From positions 57,695,386 to 57,759,385 of the forward strand of contig OZ010590.1 of NCBI GenBank assembly GCA_963932145.1: a stretch of 64,000 nt of DNA. Direction: 5' to 3'. Made by a program: the position numbers and the translations under genes. The notes beneath the pieces are model-generated. The model saw only the letters and a program-made list of their open reading frames with translations. It made no database searches and was not told the origin of the DNA. Shown in pieces: positions 12,600 to 22,895 of the stretch. Position 1 is the first letter of the stretch; the number at the start of each line of letters is the position of its first letter. Source of the stretch: Acanthosepion lycidas (Eukaryota > Mollusca > Cephalopoda > Sepiida > Sepiidae).

Positions 12600-13361
12600 T
12601 AGTAGGATCAGTTAGGCATCATCTGTAAGAAAAAGAACACCATGATGCAATTCACTTTCCCAGAAATTTGTAAATAATATGCTGTTCTGTTTGGCATTTG
12701 CATCAGAAGCTCCAATGCAAGCATTTCAGAGTGTTTGGGTGTCAATCTGAGGACAGTGCAGAGGATATGGAAAGAGTTGGATGGCATATCCAGTCAACAT
12801 CATGGTATTTGGAGTGATCACTAGTGATGATGGCGTTTATGCCTCCATTCATCTTCCCATAGAGCTTCAAACATGGGGGCCTATGCTTAGTGCCTTGAGA
12901 AGGTAGTGCTGCCCTGCATCAAGACGGTGCCTGCTGGAAGACCCTATCTGGCAATAGGACTCTGCACCATGCCACACAAGCAGGAGAACCCAATCATAGC
13001 TGTCAGACAATTTCTGTGATCATATAACTCCTTACATCTGGCCACCTAATTCCCCAGACTGCAAACCCCTTAATTAATATGTGTGAGGCAAACAACCAAC
13101 AAAACTCATTACCAAAGATGAACTGAAGGCAAGAATTATGGCAGCATTCATCAATTTAAACAAGGAAACTGTCCAGAAGAGTTTCTGGAGATTCCAAAGT
13201 TGTTTGGAGGTCATGGTTGAAGCCAATGGCGATTTCATTTAATAAATTTACACGTTAGTATTTCAAGATATTTTTGTCTAATTTTGGTAAATATATCTGT
13301 TAAAATGAGATATCAGGTATTTTCATTTTTTTATAATTTAGACAATTTATCCATTGCACTT

Positions 13362-13365
<4 letters not shown>
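12600..13365 (+). pseudogene. Tc1/mariner-superfamily transposase remnant with DD37D-type spacing (M1)
   Basis: Conceptual translation across stops gives MVFGVITSDDG near 12,800, QxDSAPCHTSRRTQS near 12,945 and ITPYIWPPNSPDCKPLN near 13,030. The D of DSAPCH to the residue after PL spans 37 intervening positions, the spacing of maT-like (DD37D) elements rather than classic mariner (DD34D). Here the third acidic residue is N. The C-terminal region continues to about 13,240. The 3' terminus at 13,260-13,365 matches copies M2 and M4 (TTAGACAATTTATCCATTGC). There is no intact 5' half; several stops and a frameshift make it dead. Confidence 0.8.

Positions 13366-13397
<32 letters not shown>
13362..13397. 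repeat. (TG)n(TA)n compound microsatellite
   Basis: Immediately adjoins the terminus of mariner remnant M1. Confidence 0.9.
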
Positions 13398-13399
13398 AT

Positions 13400-13596
13400 T
13401 ATTTATTTAAAAAGATTATAACATAAATATGTTATAAAATCACTACAAAAATAGCCATTTTGTTTCAGCACTTCCGGTGTCTTATCAAGTGATGATGTTG
13501 AATGTAAAATAAAGGCTCTACTCTGTATTGAGCACTCTTTTAAGAAAAGTAATTGTTGGTTATTGGAATTCATTACGTATACACAAATTATATACT

Positions 13597-13630
<34 letters not shown>

Positions 13631-13791
13631 TTCAAATAAAAAAAATCAAACTTTTGACAAGAAATATATATTTGTCAAAAAGTAGTTGAATTAATGAAAA
13701 AGTGTGTAATACAATTTTACTACCTAACAATACCTACTTGGTAGAAATAATGTTAGCAGGAAGTTTTTGGTTTTCTAAATATTTTATGTTT

Positions 13792-13834
<43 letters not shown>

Positions 13835-14860
13835 CAACAAATAATATTTAATTTTCAACTTTCCAAGCCCTGAGTGGATGCTTTATCTGAAATACTCTAA
13901 ATAATGATATCTAAGTTAAACATTTAATTTTATTTGTTAGTATTAGGTTGTTCAGAGAAAATATCTGATTTTCAAATCAACTATGATTCCTGCATTAATG
14001 TATTAAATAGTCTTTAAATCGGTCAAATTAGGGACCCCGAACATCTATGCATTTCTACCATACATTTACGAGTTTATTTATGTCTTTACAATGAAATTCT
14101 AAAGAATTGCCAAGAAATCTTTGATTGCAGTTTCTGCAAATTATTTGCAATGGCTTTTAGCTTTAAGATGCTTAAAAAAGTGGTAGTCAGTGGATGAGAG
14201 ATAACAGGAATATGGATGATGTGGCTAAGTTTTGTATTCCAATTCAGTTAACTTCCACAGTGTCATCCCAACTTGAACTCCAATAGATATTCAGGGCAAG
14301 GAAACTCCTTGAGAGAAGACCCTTCCATCATGATAGGTCAAAGTTCAGGGTTTGCTCAATGTGCACACATCAAGGGCTTACAAATAAATGAGGTCACCTC
14401 AACATAGTCAATAGCCACTGCAGGACTCTACAATGATTTATCTTCATTTGTTTGCTCCTCCATACAACTGTGGGTTAGATCTGCTTCAAATTCAATCAGT
14501 AAAACTATTTTTACCTGGACTTGTCTAAAGTGTTTCTTAATATATTTCACAATGCATATCTGTTTTATTGTTTTGCAGGAACCATTTAAGCACGCTCCTT
14601 AACTACTTTTAGTTGTTGCAATTCCCTGACCCCTCCCCAAGTGATGTGCACACAAGATTAATGCATGCAATTGCAAATTCATGGCTCACTTTATATGTGT
14701 TTGATTCACAACAAAGTAATACATCTCAGATATTCTTTTTATACATTCTTTATCAGAAATAAATTCTCCTTGAGAGAGATTATTTATTTATGGAAAGAAG
14801 CCATTTCTCACCAAATGACAGATGCTTCCAAACTGATACTTATGCATAAAAAATTACACA
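13400..14860. other. Unassigned sequence with two (TA)n arrays
   Basis: It contains (TA)n runs at about 13,599-13,626 and 13,793-13,832. I recognise no gene or repeat family in the remainder. Confidence 0.6.
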
Positions 14861-14862
14861 TA

Positions 14863-14942
14863 TTGGGTTGCCCAAAAGGTTTATTCGCTTATTAAGTAAA
14901 CAATTTACTTAATAAACCAAACAAACATTTTGAACAACTCAG
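14863..14942. mobile_element. 80-bp mini-mariner (MITE), near-palindromic
   Basis: The two halves are inverted copies over about 38 bp. The left half starts TTGGGTTGCCCAAAAGG; the right half, reverse-complemented, starts CTGAGTTGTTCAAAATG. Both run into TTATTAAGTAAA, leaving a loop of about 3 bases. TA dinucleotides flank both sides (14,861-14,862 and 14,943-14,944), as expected for Tc1/mariner target duplication. The terminus resembles the TTGGGTTGGC-type ends of known mariners. Confidence 0.75.
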
Positions 14943-14964
14943 TATAATAGCACTATTCTTTTGG

Positions 14965-15415
14965 TCAGACTTGCATAAAGTTCTGACAACTGAAACTCAC
15001 TTCTTCATTGATTTTGTATGTATTTCCATTGTAAAATCATTAACAATGAATTTATATATACTTATAATAGCTTCATTCTGCTTGCATTAATTCTTGACCA
15101 CTGAAAATCCCTTTCTTCTTCATTTTCAATGAATTTCCATAGTAAAATCATTAACAATGCATGTATATTATATATAATAACCCTATTCTATTAGTGATGC
15201 TTACAATAATTCCTCACTGCTGAAAATTCTTTTCTTTCTCATTTTCAGTGTATTTCCATAGTAAAATCAGAAAACAATGAATTTATGTTATATATAATAA
15301 TGCATATCTATTAGTAACACTTACAATAATTCCTGACCACTGAAAATCCCTTTGTTTCTCATTTTCAGCACATTTCTATTTTAAAATCCTTAAAAATGCA
15401 TATATATTAAACATA
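14965..15415. repeat. ~115-bp satellite, four tandem units
   Basis: Equivalent landmarks (TTCTTGACCACTGAAAATCC and variants) occur at 14,981, 15,091, 15,210 and 15,330, giving unit lengths of 110, 119 and 120 bp. Each unit also carries a CATTTTCAATGAATTTCCAT-type block and a TAAAATCATTAACAATG-type block. Related units occur at 18.2-18.4 kb and, inverted, at 41.57-42.15 kb. Confidence 0.8.
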
Positions 15416-15419
15416 TGGT

Positions 15420-16833
15420 ATTGGTAATATTATCCATTTCTTTATAAGGAAATATCCAGCATTCCTTGACTGAACAATTAATGCTGCTGTTGATTGAAAT
15501 TTATAGAATGTTACTGTAAAACAATTTTTTTAGGAAAATAGGAATTTCAGGTTCAGTAGCTGTTAATGTTCTTCTTAGTATTAAAGAGAGATTCCTTCCT
15601 TGCCTTTTGTTTTGGATGGTGTGGAATGTCATTATCTTGATAATATCATTATTCTCTTCTTGAGTTATATGTGCTATTCTTTTCAATTATCGCTAATGTT
15701 TAGAGTCCTCAAGTTATGTGCCTTTTGTTATCTGGTACAGTTCTTTGTTTGTGATTCTGCAACACCAGTTTGCAAGGTTAGAAGACAATTGGTTCTCACT
15801 AAGACCTACAAGCTCCCCTTGCTTGAAGCCATTTTTAACCACTGACAAGAGAAAATGGTTGTATACAGTTGACAGTTTATATATTTCTGAATGAGTTTGG
15901 TACCATGCATGGTGTTTGTTTGAAATGTTTGATATGACAAGACTAAGAACATGACCCAAGTTTTTAGGTTAATGTTTTAATTATGTAGCAACTTGTGGTA
16001 TTAGGCAAAACTATGCCAAGCGCAGCATATGCTATGTTCAATTTCCATATCTCTTAAACTTCTTATATTGATCTGTACACCAGTGTTATCTGAAGTGTTT
16101 AGTACTTACTAATTCCCCATCCTGGGTAAGATGATAAACTATGTCCAACAGCAAGGTCTCTGATCAGGAGGTTTTGAGAAGCATGGAATCACCTCTTAAT
16201 TGTTGGTGTTCCCAGGTCCACCCTGATCCAGTGTGGTAGAACCTGTTAGGGTCCCAGCTATGGGAAAAGACCATGAAAGTGTAAAAATAGGTTTTAATAC
16301 CAGAAATATCATGTAAAAAAATTATTATCAGCAATACATTATTTCCAGCAATACATTTTTGAAAAAATATTACCAGCTATACATTTTTGAAGAAAAAAAT
16401 ATTACCAGCAATAAAAATTTTGCTGGCATTAAATAACCCATTAAGATTGATATGCCGTAAAAAAACAAACCAAACCAACTTCCTAATTCCACATCCAGAA
16501 TTATTATGAAGAATTCACTGCTTTTATTCTGATTCCAGATTAATACTTCGGAAAGTTTTATCTGGAATCCTACTTCTAGGTAGAGGATGCTGATTTTTTT
16601 ATTCAGGATCATTCTTATCCCAAATTTGAATGTCTATGTCATCAGTATATCCTCCCTCCTCATCCACTGTACATTGGCCACAGAAGGAGAAGTGGGAAAA
16701 CTGTTTCCTATTAGTAGATTCATTTGGGATATTGTTATGGAATGTTTAAGTGATCAGTGCCCGTCTCTTTACATCTGTGCTTATATATCTGCAGAGCATA
16801 GTCTAGAAAGAGATTAAATAGATTGGGGATCTC
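15420..16833 (-). pseudogene. LINE-B copy (RT to 3' end), split by a SINE-M insertion
   Basis: Antisense LINE-B. Reading the minus strand, 16,833-16,483 covers the palm: the active-site region near 16,640 reads GGYTDDIDI, a YADD variant that keeps both aspartates. Sequence resumes at 16,108 after the SINE and reaches the C-terminus at 15,686-15,501, where 61 residues are open (TQEENNDIIKIMTFHTIQNKRQGRN). The 3' UTR at 15,500-15,420 contains a palindromic TTTCTTTATAAGGAAA block. Frame changes show it is dead. The SINE occupies 16,117-16,482. Confidence 0.75.
16117..16482 (+). mobile_element. SINE-M copy 1, inserted in LINE-B, with 8-bp target duplication
   Basis: The element starts at CCATCCTGGGTAAGATGATA, has a central stretch of three to four degenerate minisatellite units (TTACCAGCAATACATTTTTG type), and ends in GGCATTAAATAACCCATTAA, TTGATATGCCGTAA and A/C-rich AAACAAACC. 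CTAATTCC occurs at both 16,109-16,116 and 16,483-16,490. The homologous uninterrupted LINE-B near 17,430 has a single equivalent, so this is a true insertion duplication. The head is not a recognisable tRNA, 7SL or 5S sequence. Confidence 0.8.
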
Positions 16834-17165
16834 TTAATTGCTGTTATTCCCAGGTTCCAACTATAGGCAAACAGTGAACCCCCCAAACTGGGGTCAAAAC
16901 ATAAAAATATAAAATTACATTAGAAAAAATTACCAGCAATACATTTTCATAGTAAAAAAATTACCTGCAATACATTTTCATAGTAAAAAAAATTACCTGC
17001 AATACATTTTCATAGTAAAAAAAATTACCTGCAATACATTTTCATAGTAAAAAAAATTACCAGCAATACATTATTGTAAAAAAATGATAAAAGCTGACAA
17101 GAAAATAAAATTTTAGCATTAAATGATACATAAGGAATTGATATGCCATTAAATAACCAAACCAT
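16834..17165 (+). mobile_element. SINE-M copy 2 with five ~32-bp minisatellite units
   Basis: The 5' part begins inside the family consensus (CTTAATTGCTGTTATTCCCA). Units starting TTACCAGC or TTACCTGC lie at 16,930, 16,961, 16,993, 17,025 and 17,057. The tail has GCATTAAATGATACATAAGG, TTGATATGCCATTAAA and AACCAAACC. It is wedged between two antisense LINE-B copies. Confidence 0.75.
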
Positions 17166-18230
17166 TTTTAATAATTGATCTAAGAAAGCAGTTGTATACA
17201 GTCAATAGTTTAGATATTTCTGAACAGACTTTGGCACCATGCATGGCATCCATATGAATGTCTTGATCTGACAAGTCTATTTAAGAACAGTTTTTAAATT
17301 TTTATATTAATATTTTGGTTCTGTAGTAGTTTGTGATGTTATGCAATCTTCATATTTAATTTCTTTTTCTCTTTTACTAAATTTGCTATAACTGATCGAT
17401 ATGCCAAGATATTTGAAGTGTTTAATATTTACTAAATTCACATCCTGAATTTTTATGATGGATTCAGGGTATGCACCATCACTACTTTCAATCTAATCCC
17501 AGATCATTCTTGTCCCAATGATTAATGCCTATATCCTGCTTTGTACATTGGCCTTAAGAGGAGAAGCAGGAATACTGTTTTCTATTAGTAGATTCATTTA
17601 GGATATTGTTATAGAATGTTTAAGTGATCAATGCCCATCTCTTCACATCTGTACTTATATATGTACTGAGATTAGTCTAGGAAGAGATTAAATAGATTGG
17701 GGATCTCATTTCCTTCTTTCCATAATTCAGATGAGGTTTAGAATATTTTGGTATTCAGGTCCTTACCTGCCATGCATAATTTTTTTTTGACTGATATAGG
17801 TCTTCTATCATTTTTCAGTTATATTGATTTCTTTTAGTATTAAGTAATTCTTTTTTATTTTCTTTGTTAATTGTTTAGTATTCTCTCTTCCATTTCTCTT
17901 CCTCTTTTTTCCTCTTGTATCAATCTTTTCAAATCAGAATTGTCATCCTATGGGAGGATCTTTTTCCATCTAGATATTCTTGGAAGTGTTTCATGTGCTT
18001 TGCCTAAGGAAACATTATTCAAGTGATCAATGTTGTTATGATCAAGATTTAAGGATATCAATTTGGATTTTAGTTTATTACAGAATTCTGATCTTACATC
18101 TTTATTTTTTAGTGCTTGTAAATTATATCTAGGCACCATTTGTGGTTTATGTGAATGAAAGCTGGCTATTTTCTTTCTTTCTAGTATAAATCTTTTCAAA
18201 TCAGCATTATTGTCTTAACCTTATTCTATT
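17166..18230 (-). pseudogene. LINE-B copy (endonuclease-RT linker and RT)
   Basis: Antisense LINE-B with the most upstream coding sequence in the window. At 18,199-17,948 an open stretch of 83 residues contains PRYNLQALKNKDVRSEFCNK, the linker typically found between the endonuclease and reverse transcriptase domains of RTE-like LINEs, followed by SRWKKILP. RT sequence follows at 17,720-17,500, including RCEEMGIDHLN, and a thumb region at 17,460-17,170 that repeats the 15.86-16.1 kb sequence. The 3' end is missing and replaced by SINE-M. Stops and frameshifts are present. Confidence 0.75.
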
Positions 18231-18400
18231 AGTAATGTTTACATTAATTCCTGACCACTGAAAATCCCCTTTTCCTTAATTTTCAGTGTATTTCTATAAT
18301 AAAATCTTCAACATCCTTGTAATCTAATAACCATAGTAATTCTTGCATTAATTCCTGACACTTGAAAACCTTTCTTCCTCATCTTCAATGTATTTTTATT
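18205..18400. repeat. Satellite related to 14.97-15.4 kb, two units
   Basis: TTCCTGACCACTGAAAATCC at 18,248 and TTCCTGACACTTGAAAACC at 18,352 give a period of 104 bp. The flanking blocks (CTATTAGTAATG, then TAAAATC) match the larger array. Confidence 0.75.
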
Positions 18401-18597
18401 GTAAAATAAATTGAAATGGATTTTGTATCAGATATTTAATACCCTTATTTTATCAATACCACTTTATTTATTTTTAATTATTAATTATGTACAATGTTTT
18501 TTCAGGCTTTACAATGCATACTTTACACAAAATTTGAAATTAATTCAAAAATTAAATTTTGACAAATTCATTCTGTTGTATCTACTAATAGGTGTCA

Positions 18598-19113
18598 TAA
18601 TAATAATAATAGTAATAACAACAGTAATAATAATAATAATAGTGATAATAATAATAATAGTAATAATAATAGTAATAACAAGAGTAATAATAATAATAGT
18701 AATAATAATGATAATAATAGTAATAATAGTAGTAGTAATAATAACAGTAATAATAATAATAATGATAATAATGATAATAATAGTAATAATAATAATAGTA
18801 ATAATAATAATAGTAATAATGATAATAATAATAATAATAGTAATAATAATAGTAGTAGTAATAATAATAATAATAACAGTAATAATAATAATAATAATAA
18901 CAGTAATAATAATAGTAGTAATAATAATAATAATAACAGTAATAATAATAGTAGTAATAATAATAATAATAACAGTAATAATAATAGTAGTAATAATAAT
19001 AATAATAATAACAGTAATAATAATAGTAGTAATAATAATAATAATAATAATAACAGTAATAATAATAGTAGTAATAATAATAATAGTAATAATAATAATA
19101 ATAGTAATAATAA
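18598..19113. repeat. TAA trinucleotide array with 36-42 bp higher-order repeat
   Basis: About 515 bp built from TAA/TAG/CAG/TGA triplets. In the distal half, CAG triplets start at 18,877, 18,901, 18,937, 18,973, 19,012 and 19,054, giving spacings of 24, 36, 36, 39 and 42. The regular unit is TAAx3, TAGx2, a TAA run, then CAG. Long open frames on both strands (isoleucine/valine or leucine runs) are consequences of triplet periodicity and not genes. Confidence 0.95.
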
Positions 19114-19127
19114 AAATATAGAAAAAA

Positions 19128-19690
19128 TCCTGTCTGAATTTTGTGGATGAGGGGTTATTATTATTTGCAGGCAAGCTATTGTCCTCATCTTTGTTGGTGT
19201 TATCACAGTGTTTTATCTGTTATGCCCTCCAGCCAACATCAGGTGCTTGTTTATCCGAGTGATCTTCAGGAAATTTTGAACTGAACCATTTATTTAATCT
19301 ATGGGGATTAGATTGTTTTCTACTCATGTCTAGGCTCCAAGTTCTCTACTGGATTAAGGTATTGGTTTGTGAATTTGAGGACAATCCTTGGCCCAGGCAG
19401 TGTATACTTGAACTTAATTGAACTGGACAAGCATTAACAGAGCAGTACTAAATAAGAACTAGACAAGATATCCCTTGAAATGGGCAGCTATCCCAGTAGA
19501 TTAAATAAAAGGGTCATTTCAAAATTCTCTGAGGTTACTCAGATTGACAAGCACCTGATGAAGTTTGGAGGGTACAACAGACATTACATTTTGATAACAA
19601 CAGCAAAGATAGGGACAATAGTCCATGTATAAATAATGTAAATAAAAGAAATCCTCATTAAATTATTAAGATCAACACTTCATCTTAGAA
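19128..19690. mobile_element. FB1 foldback element with plus-strand tRNA-like core
   Basis: The left arm begins TCTGAATTTTGTGGATGAGG and continues with CTATTGTCCTCATCTTTGTT and CCCTCCAGCCAACATCAGG. The right arm (19,555-19,690) contains the inverse blocks CACCTGATGAAGTTTGGAGG, GATAACAACAGCAAAG, GGACAATAGTCC and CTTCATCTTAGAAATTT. The core at 19,350-19,415 carries a GGATTAAGGTATTGG A-box-like stretch but a poor B-box. The element starts directly after the TAA array. Confidence 0.75.
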
Positions 19691-19759
19691 ATTTAAACAA
19701 TTTCAGACTATTGCATCTATTCCTAGCTTTAAAAATAAAAATAATATCAATACTTTATC

Positions 19760-20215
19760 TTAGACTTTTGAACAGCTTCCCTTCACCTCACCTATAAATA
19801 TTTTCACAGTAATTGTTCTGATGAGCTTTTCTTTTGGGTACCACAACTTGACAAATTTATGTGCAGTACTAGATTGGCAGTTAGGTCTCTGTTGAAATTG
19901 CTAGTTGTAACTATAAGTTCTATAATGATAGTTTTTTTTTATGCATATTTTGTTTATGGAACTCTCTTTTGGTTTTCTTTTTTTTTTCCTGTCAACTATG
20001 ATTTTCAGAAAGTTAGTAGGTTGGTGCAAAAATAATGTCGTTTTCTCACATATGTTACTATGTGAGAAAACGGCATTATTTTTGCACCAACCTAACAAAT
20101 GCAGTGTTCAGTTGTCATTTTTTATTGTCCTTTCTGTTTCTGTCAATCCCAGTAGCCCCTTGCATCCAAGTGGACTTTATTGCCTTTGTTTGGGGGTGAA
20201 ATGATTGAAAAACAA
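19760..20215 (+). mobile_element. LINE-A 3' fragment interrupted by a mini-mariner
   Basis: Decayed LINE-A C-terminal coding sequence (the TATAAATATTTTCACAGTAA block encodes the KYFHGNCSDEL region) and the 3' UTR. It ends with CCTTGCATCCAAGTGGACTT and the GGTGAAATGATTGAAAAAC tail. The 20,016-20,096 MITE is inserted in it. Confidence 0.7.
20016..20096. mobile_element. 81-bp palindromic mini-mariner, MADE1/Hsmar1-like termini
   Basis: Nearly perfect palindrome. The left half has TAGGTTGGTGCAAAAATAAT and then GTCGTTTTCTCACATA; the right half is its reverse complement with a single change. The terminus resembles the human Hsmar1/MADE1 end, which begins TTAGGTTGGTGCAAAAGTAA. It probably spread by a cecropia-type mariner; the mariner pseudogene immediately downstream is a possible source but its termini are missing. 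Confidence 0.85.
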
Positions 20216-20221
20216 ATAAAT

Positions 20222-21245
20222 TTAAGACTATCATGTCTGTTATCTCTCTCAGTGCTTGAATCCCATTAGGGAAGAAGCTTTCATCCAGTTGATCAAAAAA
20301 TTAATCAACAAAAGTTACAATGTCATCATCACTAGGATACTAGTTACCAGTCAAGTGCCATATTTTATGTTGGTGGACAGATGATGGTTTAATGGGGCCA
20401 AATCAGAATAGGGAGGGTGATCAACTAGTTCAAAGCCCCAGCCACACACAGCAGCCATTGAAAGCAAGGACTTGTGTGCTGGAATATTGTCCTGATGAAA
20501 CAAGACCCCTTTCATCAGTTTTTCTGGGATTTGGTTTTGATAGTCTTTCATAAATGCCTCAGTATGTTGGCATAGAACTCTCCATTGGTTGTCTGGCTCT
20601 TTTGAAGTTAATAAATACAATGCTTTTTGCATCTCAAAAACTGAGGCTACCACCTTCCCTGCAAATGAAATGACCTTGGACTTCTTTGGAGCAGGTGAGG
20701 AGGGATGTTTCCAATGCATGGATTGTCTCTCTGTCTCTTGTACAAAATAATGAACCCAACACTGATCTTGGATCAGGAAACGTTTAAAGAAACAAGCTGA
20801 ATCTGCCTCAAACAATATCAGATTTTCTTGTGATATGACCAACTTTGATTAGGTATAAGGAGGTGTGGCACCCACTCAGCAGAAAACTTTGTCATATCAA
20901 GTTCATTGTGCAGAATATCCTCATCTCTCTCAAGGGATAGGCTAATAGCATTGGCTATTTGATTTATAGTCAATCACCTGTCATCCATCACCATATGTTG
21001 AAAACGATCAATTTTTTTTGTGGTGGTTACAGTTGCAGGATTTCCTTGAGTCATCATCAAGAACCTTCCTTCTCCTCCTAAATTCAGCTGCTCCCTTTGT
21101 ACTGTTGATAAAGCTGGAGCATCATCCCCTAATGTAGCAAACATGTCAGCATGAATGTCCTTGGTGACTAAACCCTTTTTCTGCAGGTACTATGATGCCA
21201 AATTCTGTCCATTTTTAAGAGAAGTTACTACTTGTAACTTTTCAA
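20222..21245 (-). pseudogene. Mariner transposase pseudogene (DD34D lineage, M6)
   Basis: Most of a ~345-residue mariner transposase can be followed on the minus strand. N-terminal helix-turn-helix region: KDIHADMFATLGDDAPALST (about 21,170), then QHMVMDDR and LTINQIANAISLSLERDEDI after one stop. A 163-residue open segment (20,842-20,351) carries the catalytic half. FLIQDQCWVHYF corresponds to the first acidic site (usually MDETW), and VLFHQDNIPAHKS to the second. PPYSDLAPLNHHL replaces the third site, with one proline lost and the catalytic D changed to N. A frame change is followed by C-terminal remnants (INFLINWMKASS region) near 20,260. A clearly dead copy; terminal repeats not found. Confidence 0.9.
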
Positions 21246-21514
21246 GTCTTTGAACACTCAGATGTCAGTTTAACTGGAAAGAAACAATTTTGTTATTATT
21301 AAGATGAGTTGAAATTAATGCATGCAAAATTTTCCAGTTCTAGCATCACTCCTTCATAGTCGGCCTATGAAGTTTTCAGCCCATTCTCCTATTTTTGTAC
21401 ATTCACTGTACACAAACACATACCCACACTAGTAAAACATATCATTCAAAAAATATTATTCAATGAAGGATATAGAAATCAATCATCATCATTAATAAAA
21501 TATACATAACATTT

Positions 21515-22370
21515 TTGTCTGAATTTCCGAGATGAGGAGTTATCATTATTTACCATATTTGTACGTGGACTACCATCCTCATCTTTGTTGTTGCTATCAC
21601 AACATTAGTGTTGTGGATTCCGTGAATGGAATCCTACACAAATAAATAAACAACGCCAGAAATTGAGATAGAAAAATAAGTATATTAAACGTAAGAATAC
21701 AGACTTGAAGTGAAGATTAGTAGTCCAGGAATGCGGGTTAGTAGAAAGTATATGTACAAGTCTCTGTAAGTAAAGCCATAATCATCTCTCTCTGGACTCT
21801 TGTAAAACTCTCTGAGAACACCCTGTGTCTGTCTCCATATCTTTCAAACTGTCTCAACGTATCTCAATAGCAGGTATTCTCTCTGTCAGTATAAGTATAC
21901 TTTGGACAAGTCCATTTTATGTAAAAAGGGGAGAGCCCCATAACAGTTAGTCTTTGTTCATTCCTGCCTCCATCAGATGCATGTCAAGCCATGTAATCTA
22001 CAGGGCATTTCAAACTGAACCATTTATTTAATCTATGAGTGTAGATTGTTCACATTCCACTGCCCATGCCTAGGGATAGCTTGTCTAGTTCTTATTTTAG
22101 TACTATTAATTTATTGCACACAATGTTTCGACAGAGTCCAAGTATACATTGCTCAGTGCAGGAATTGAACTCAAAATTACTATGTCACCAAATTCACAAA
22201 CCAACGCATTATCCACTAAGCTATTTTCTCATGGGAAATTTCCTGTTGCTTACCCTGATTGACATACAACTGATGAAGGAGAGCACAAAGGCTGAAAGAT
22301 TGTGATAACAACAACAAAGATGGGGGACAATAGTCCGCATGTAAATAATTCACTTACTGTCTCATGATCC
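21515..22370. mobile_element. FB1 foldback element interrupted by a solo LTR
   Basis: The left arm is 21,515-21,608, starting TCTGAATTTCCGAGATGAGG and including CCATCCTCATCTTTGTTG. The element continues after the LTR at 21,951 and ends near 22,370, with GATAACAACAACAAAGATGG and GGACAATAGTCCGCATG. The minus-strand tRNA-like core is at 22,140-22,240, with GAGTTCAATTCCTGC as a good B-box and GTGGATAATGCGTTGG as an A-box-like stretch. Confidence 0.8.
21609..21945 (-). mobile_element. Solo LTR (337 bp) of an LTR retrotransposon
   Basis: Read on the minus strand, the segment starts TGTTATGGGGCTCTCCCC and ends GGAATCCACAACA, giving TGTT...AACA termini. It is flanked by ATTAG (21,604-21,608) and GTTAG (21,946-21,950), a 5-bp duplication with one mismatch. 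It splits an FB1 arm whose undisturbed form is seen at 19.2 kb. A GGATTCC/GGAATCC inverted pair lies near its end. No internal gag-pol remains, as expected after LTR-LTR recombination; assignment to Gypsy-like elements is only a guess from target-site length. Confidence 0.75.
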
Positions 22371-22895
22371 CTTATCTAATATCCAATTAACAATTTTTAT
22401 ATTACCCTTTCTTATATCAGGTGATAATTATTGGTAAAGTCTATCTGTGATTTATAATGTCTAAATATTTCCTAGTCTCTGACTGTCTGCTATGATTGGT
22501 TTTCCTCATGTCAGTGTAGCCAGGAGAAAGGGAATTTCTCTTCCCTAGATGTTATTGATTGCTTCTAACCTTTATATTTGTCTTGTCCTCATTTGAGCCA
22601 CACTGTACAATTGGATTGTCCTTTTAGTAGCAGAGTCTCAGAAAGTAATCCATAGATAGTACATCTGTAGGACGCATTGTGGATGAGAAATACGGAAACA
22701 TTTTCACTCTGCTGCCAAAATAAAATGCTGCATTTCTGTATCTTATGAGAAAAAATATTTTGCACACGCACACACACAAACAGTTTCTATCAACATGATA
22801 AAAACACAGCAAGAAATGTCTTCTCAATCAAATAGCTTTATATTTATTTTTATGTAATGTATGAATATCTGTTTGTGCTTATTCTTCATTGTATA
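22371..22895. other. Unassigned sequence
   Basis: No gene or repeat family recognised; a short CA-rich run lies near 22,765. Confidence 0.5.

Noticed and set aside
18411-19206. Open frames of 203-236 residues on both strands, made of isoleucine/valine or leucine runs
   Set aside because: They come from the TAA/ATT triplet array. Every frame is open because the array has few stop triplets in that phase, and the translations lack protein-like complexity.
20351-20842. Intact mariner transposase
   Set aside because: The open 163-residue segment looks good but the third catalytic residue is N, a proline is missing, the N-terminal part has a stop, and the C-terminus is frameshifted.
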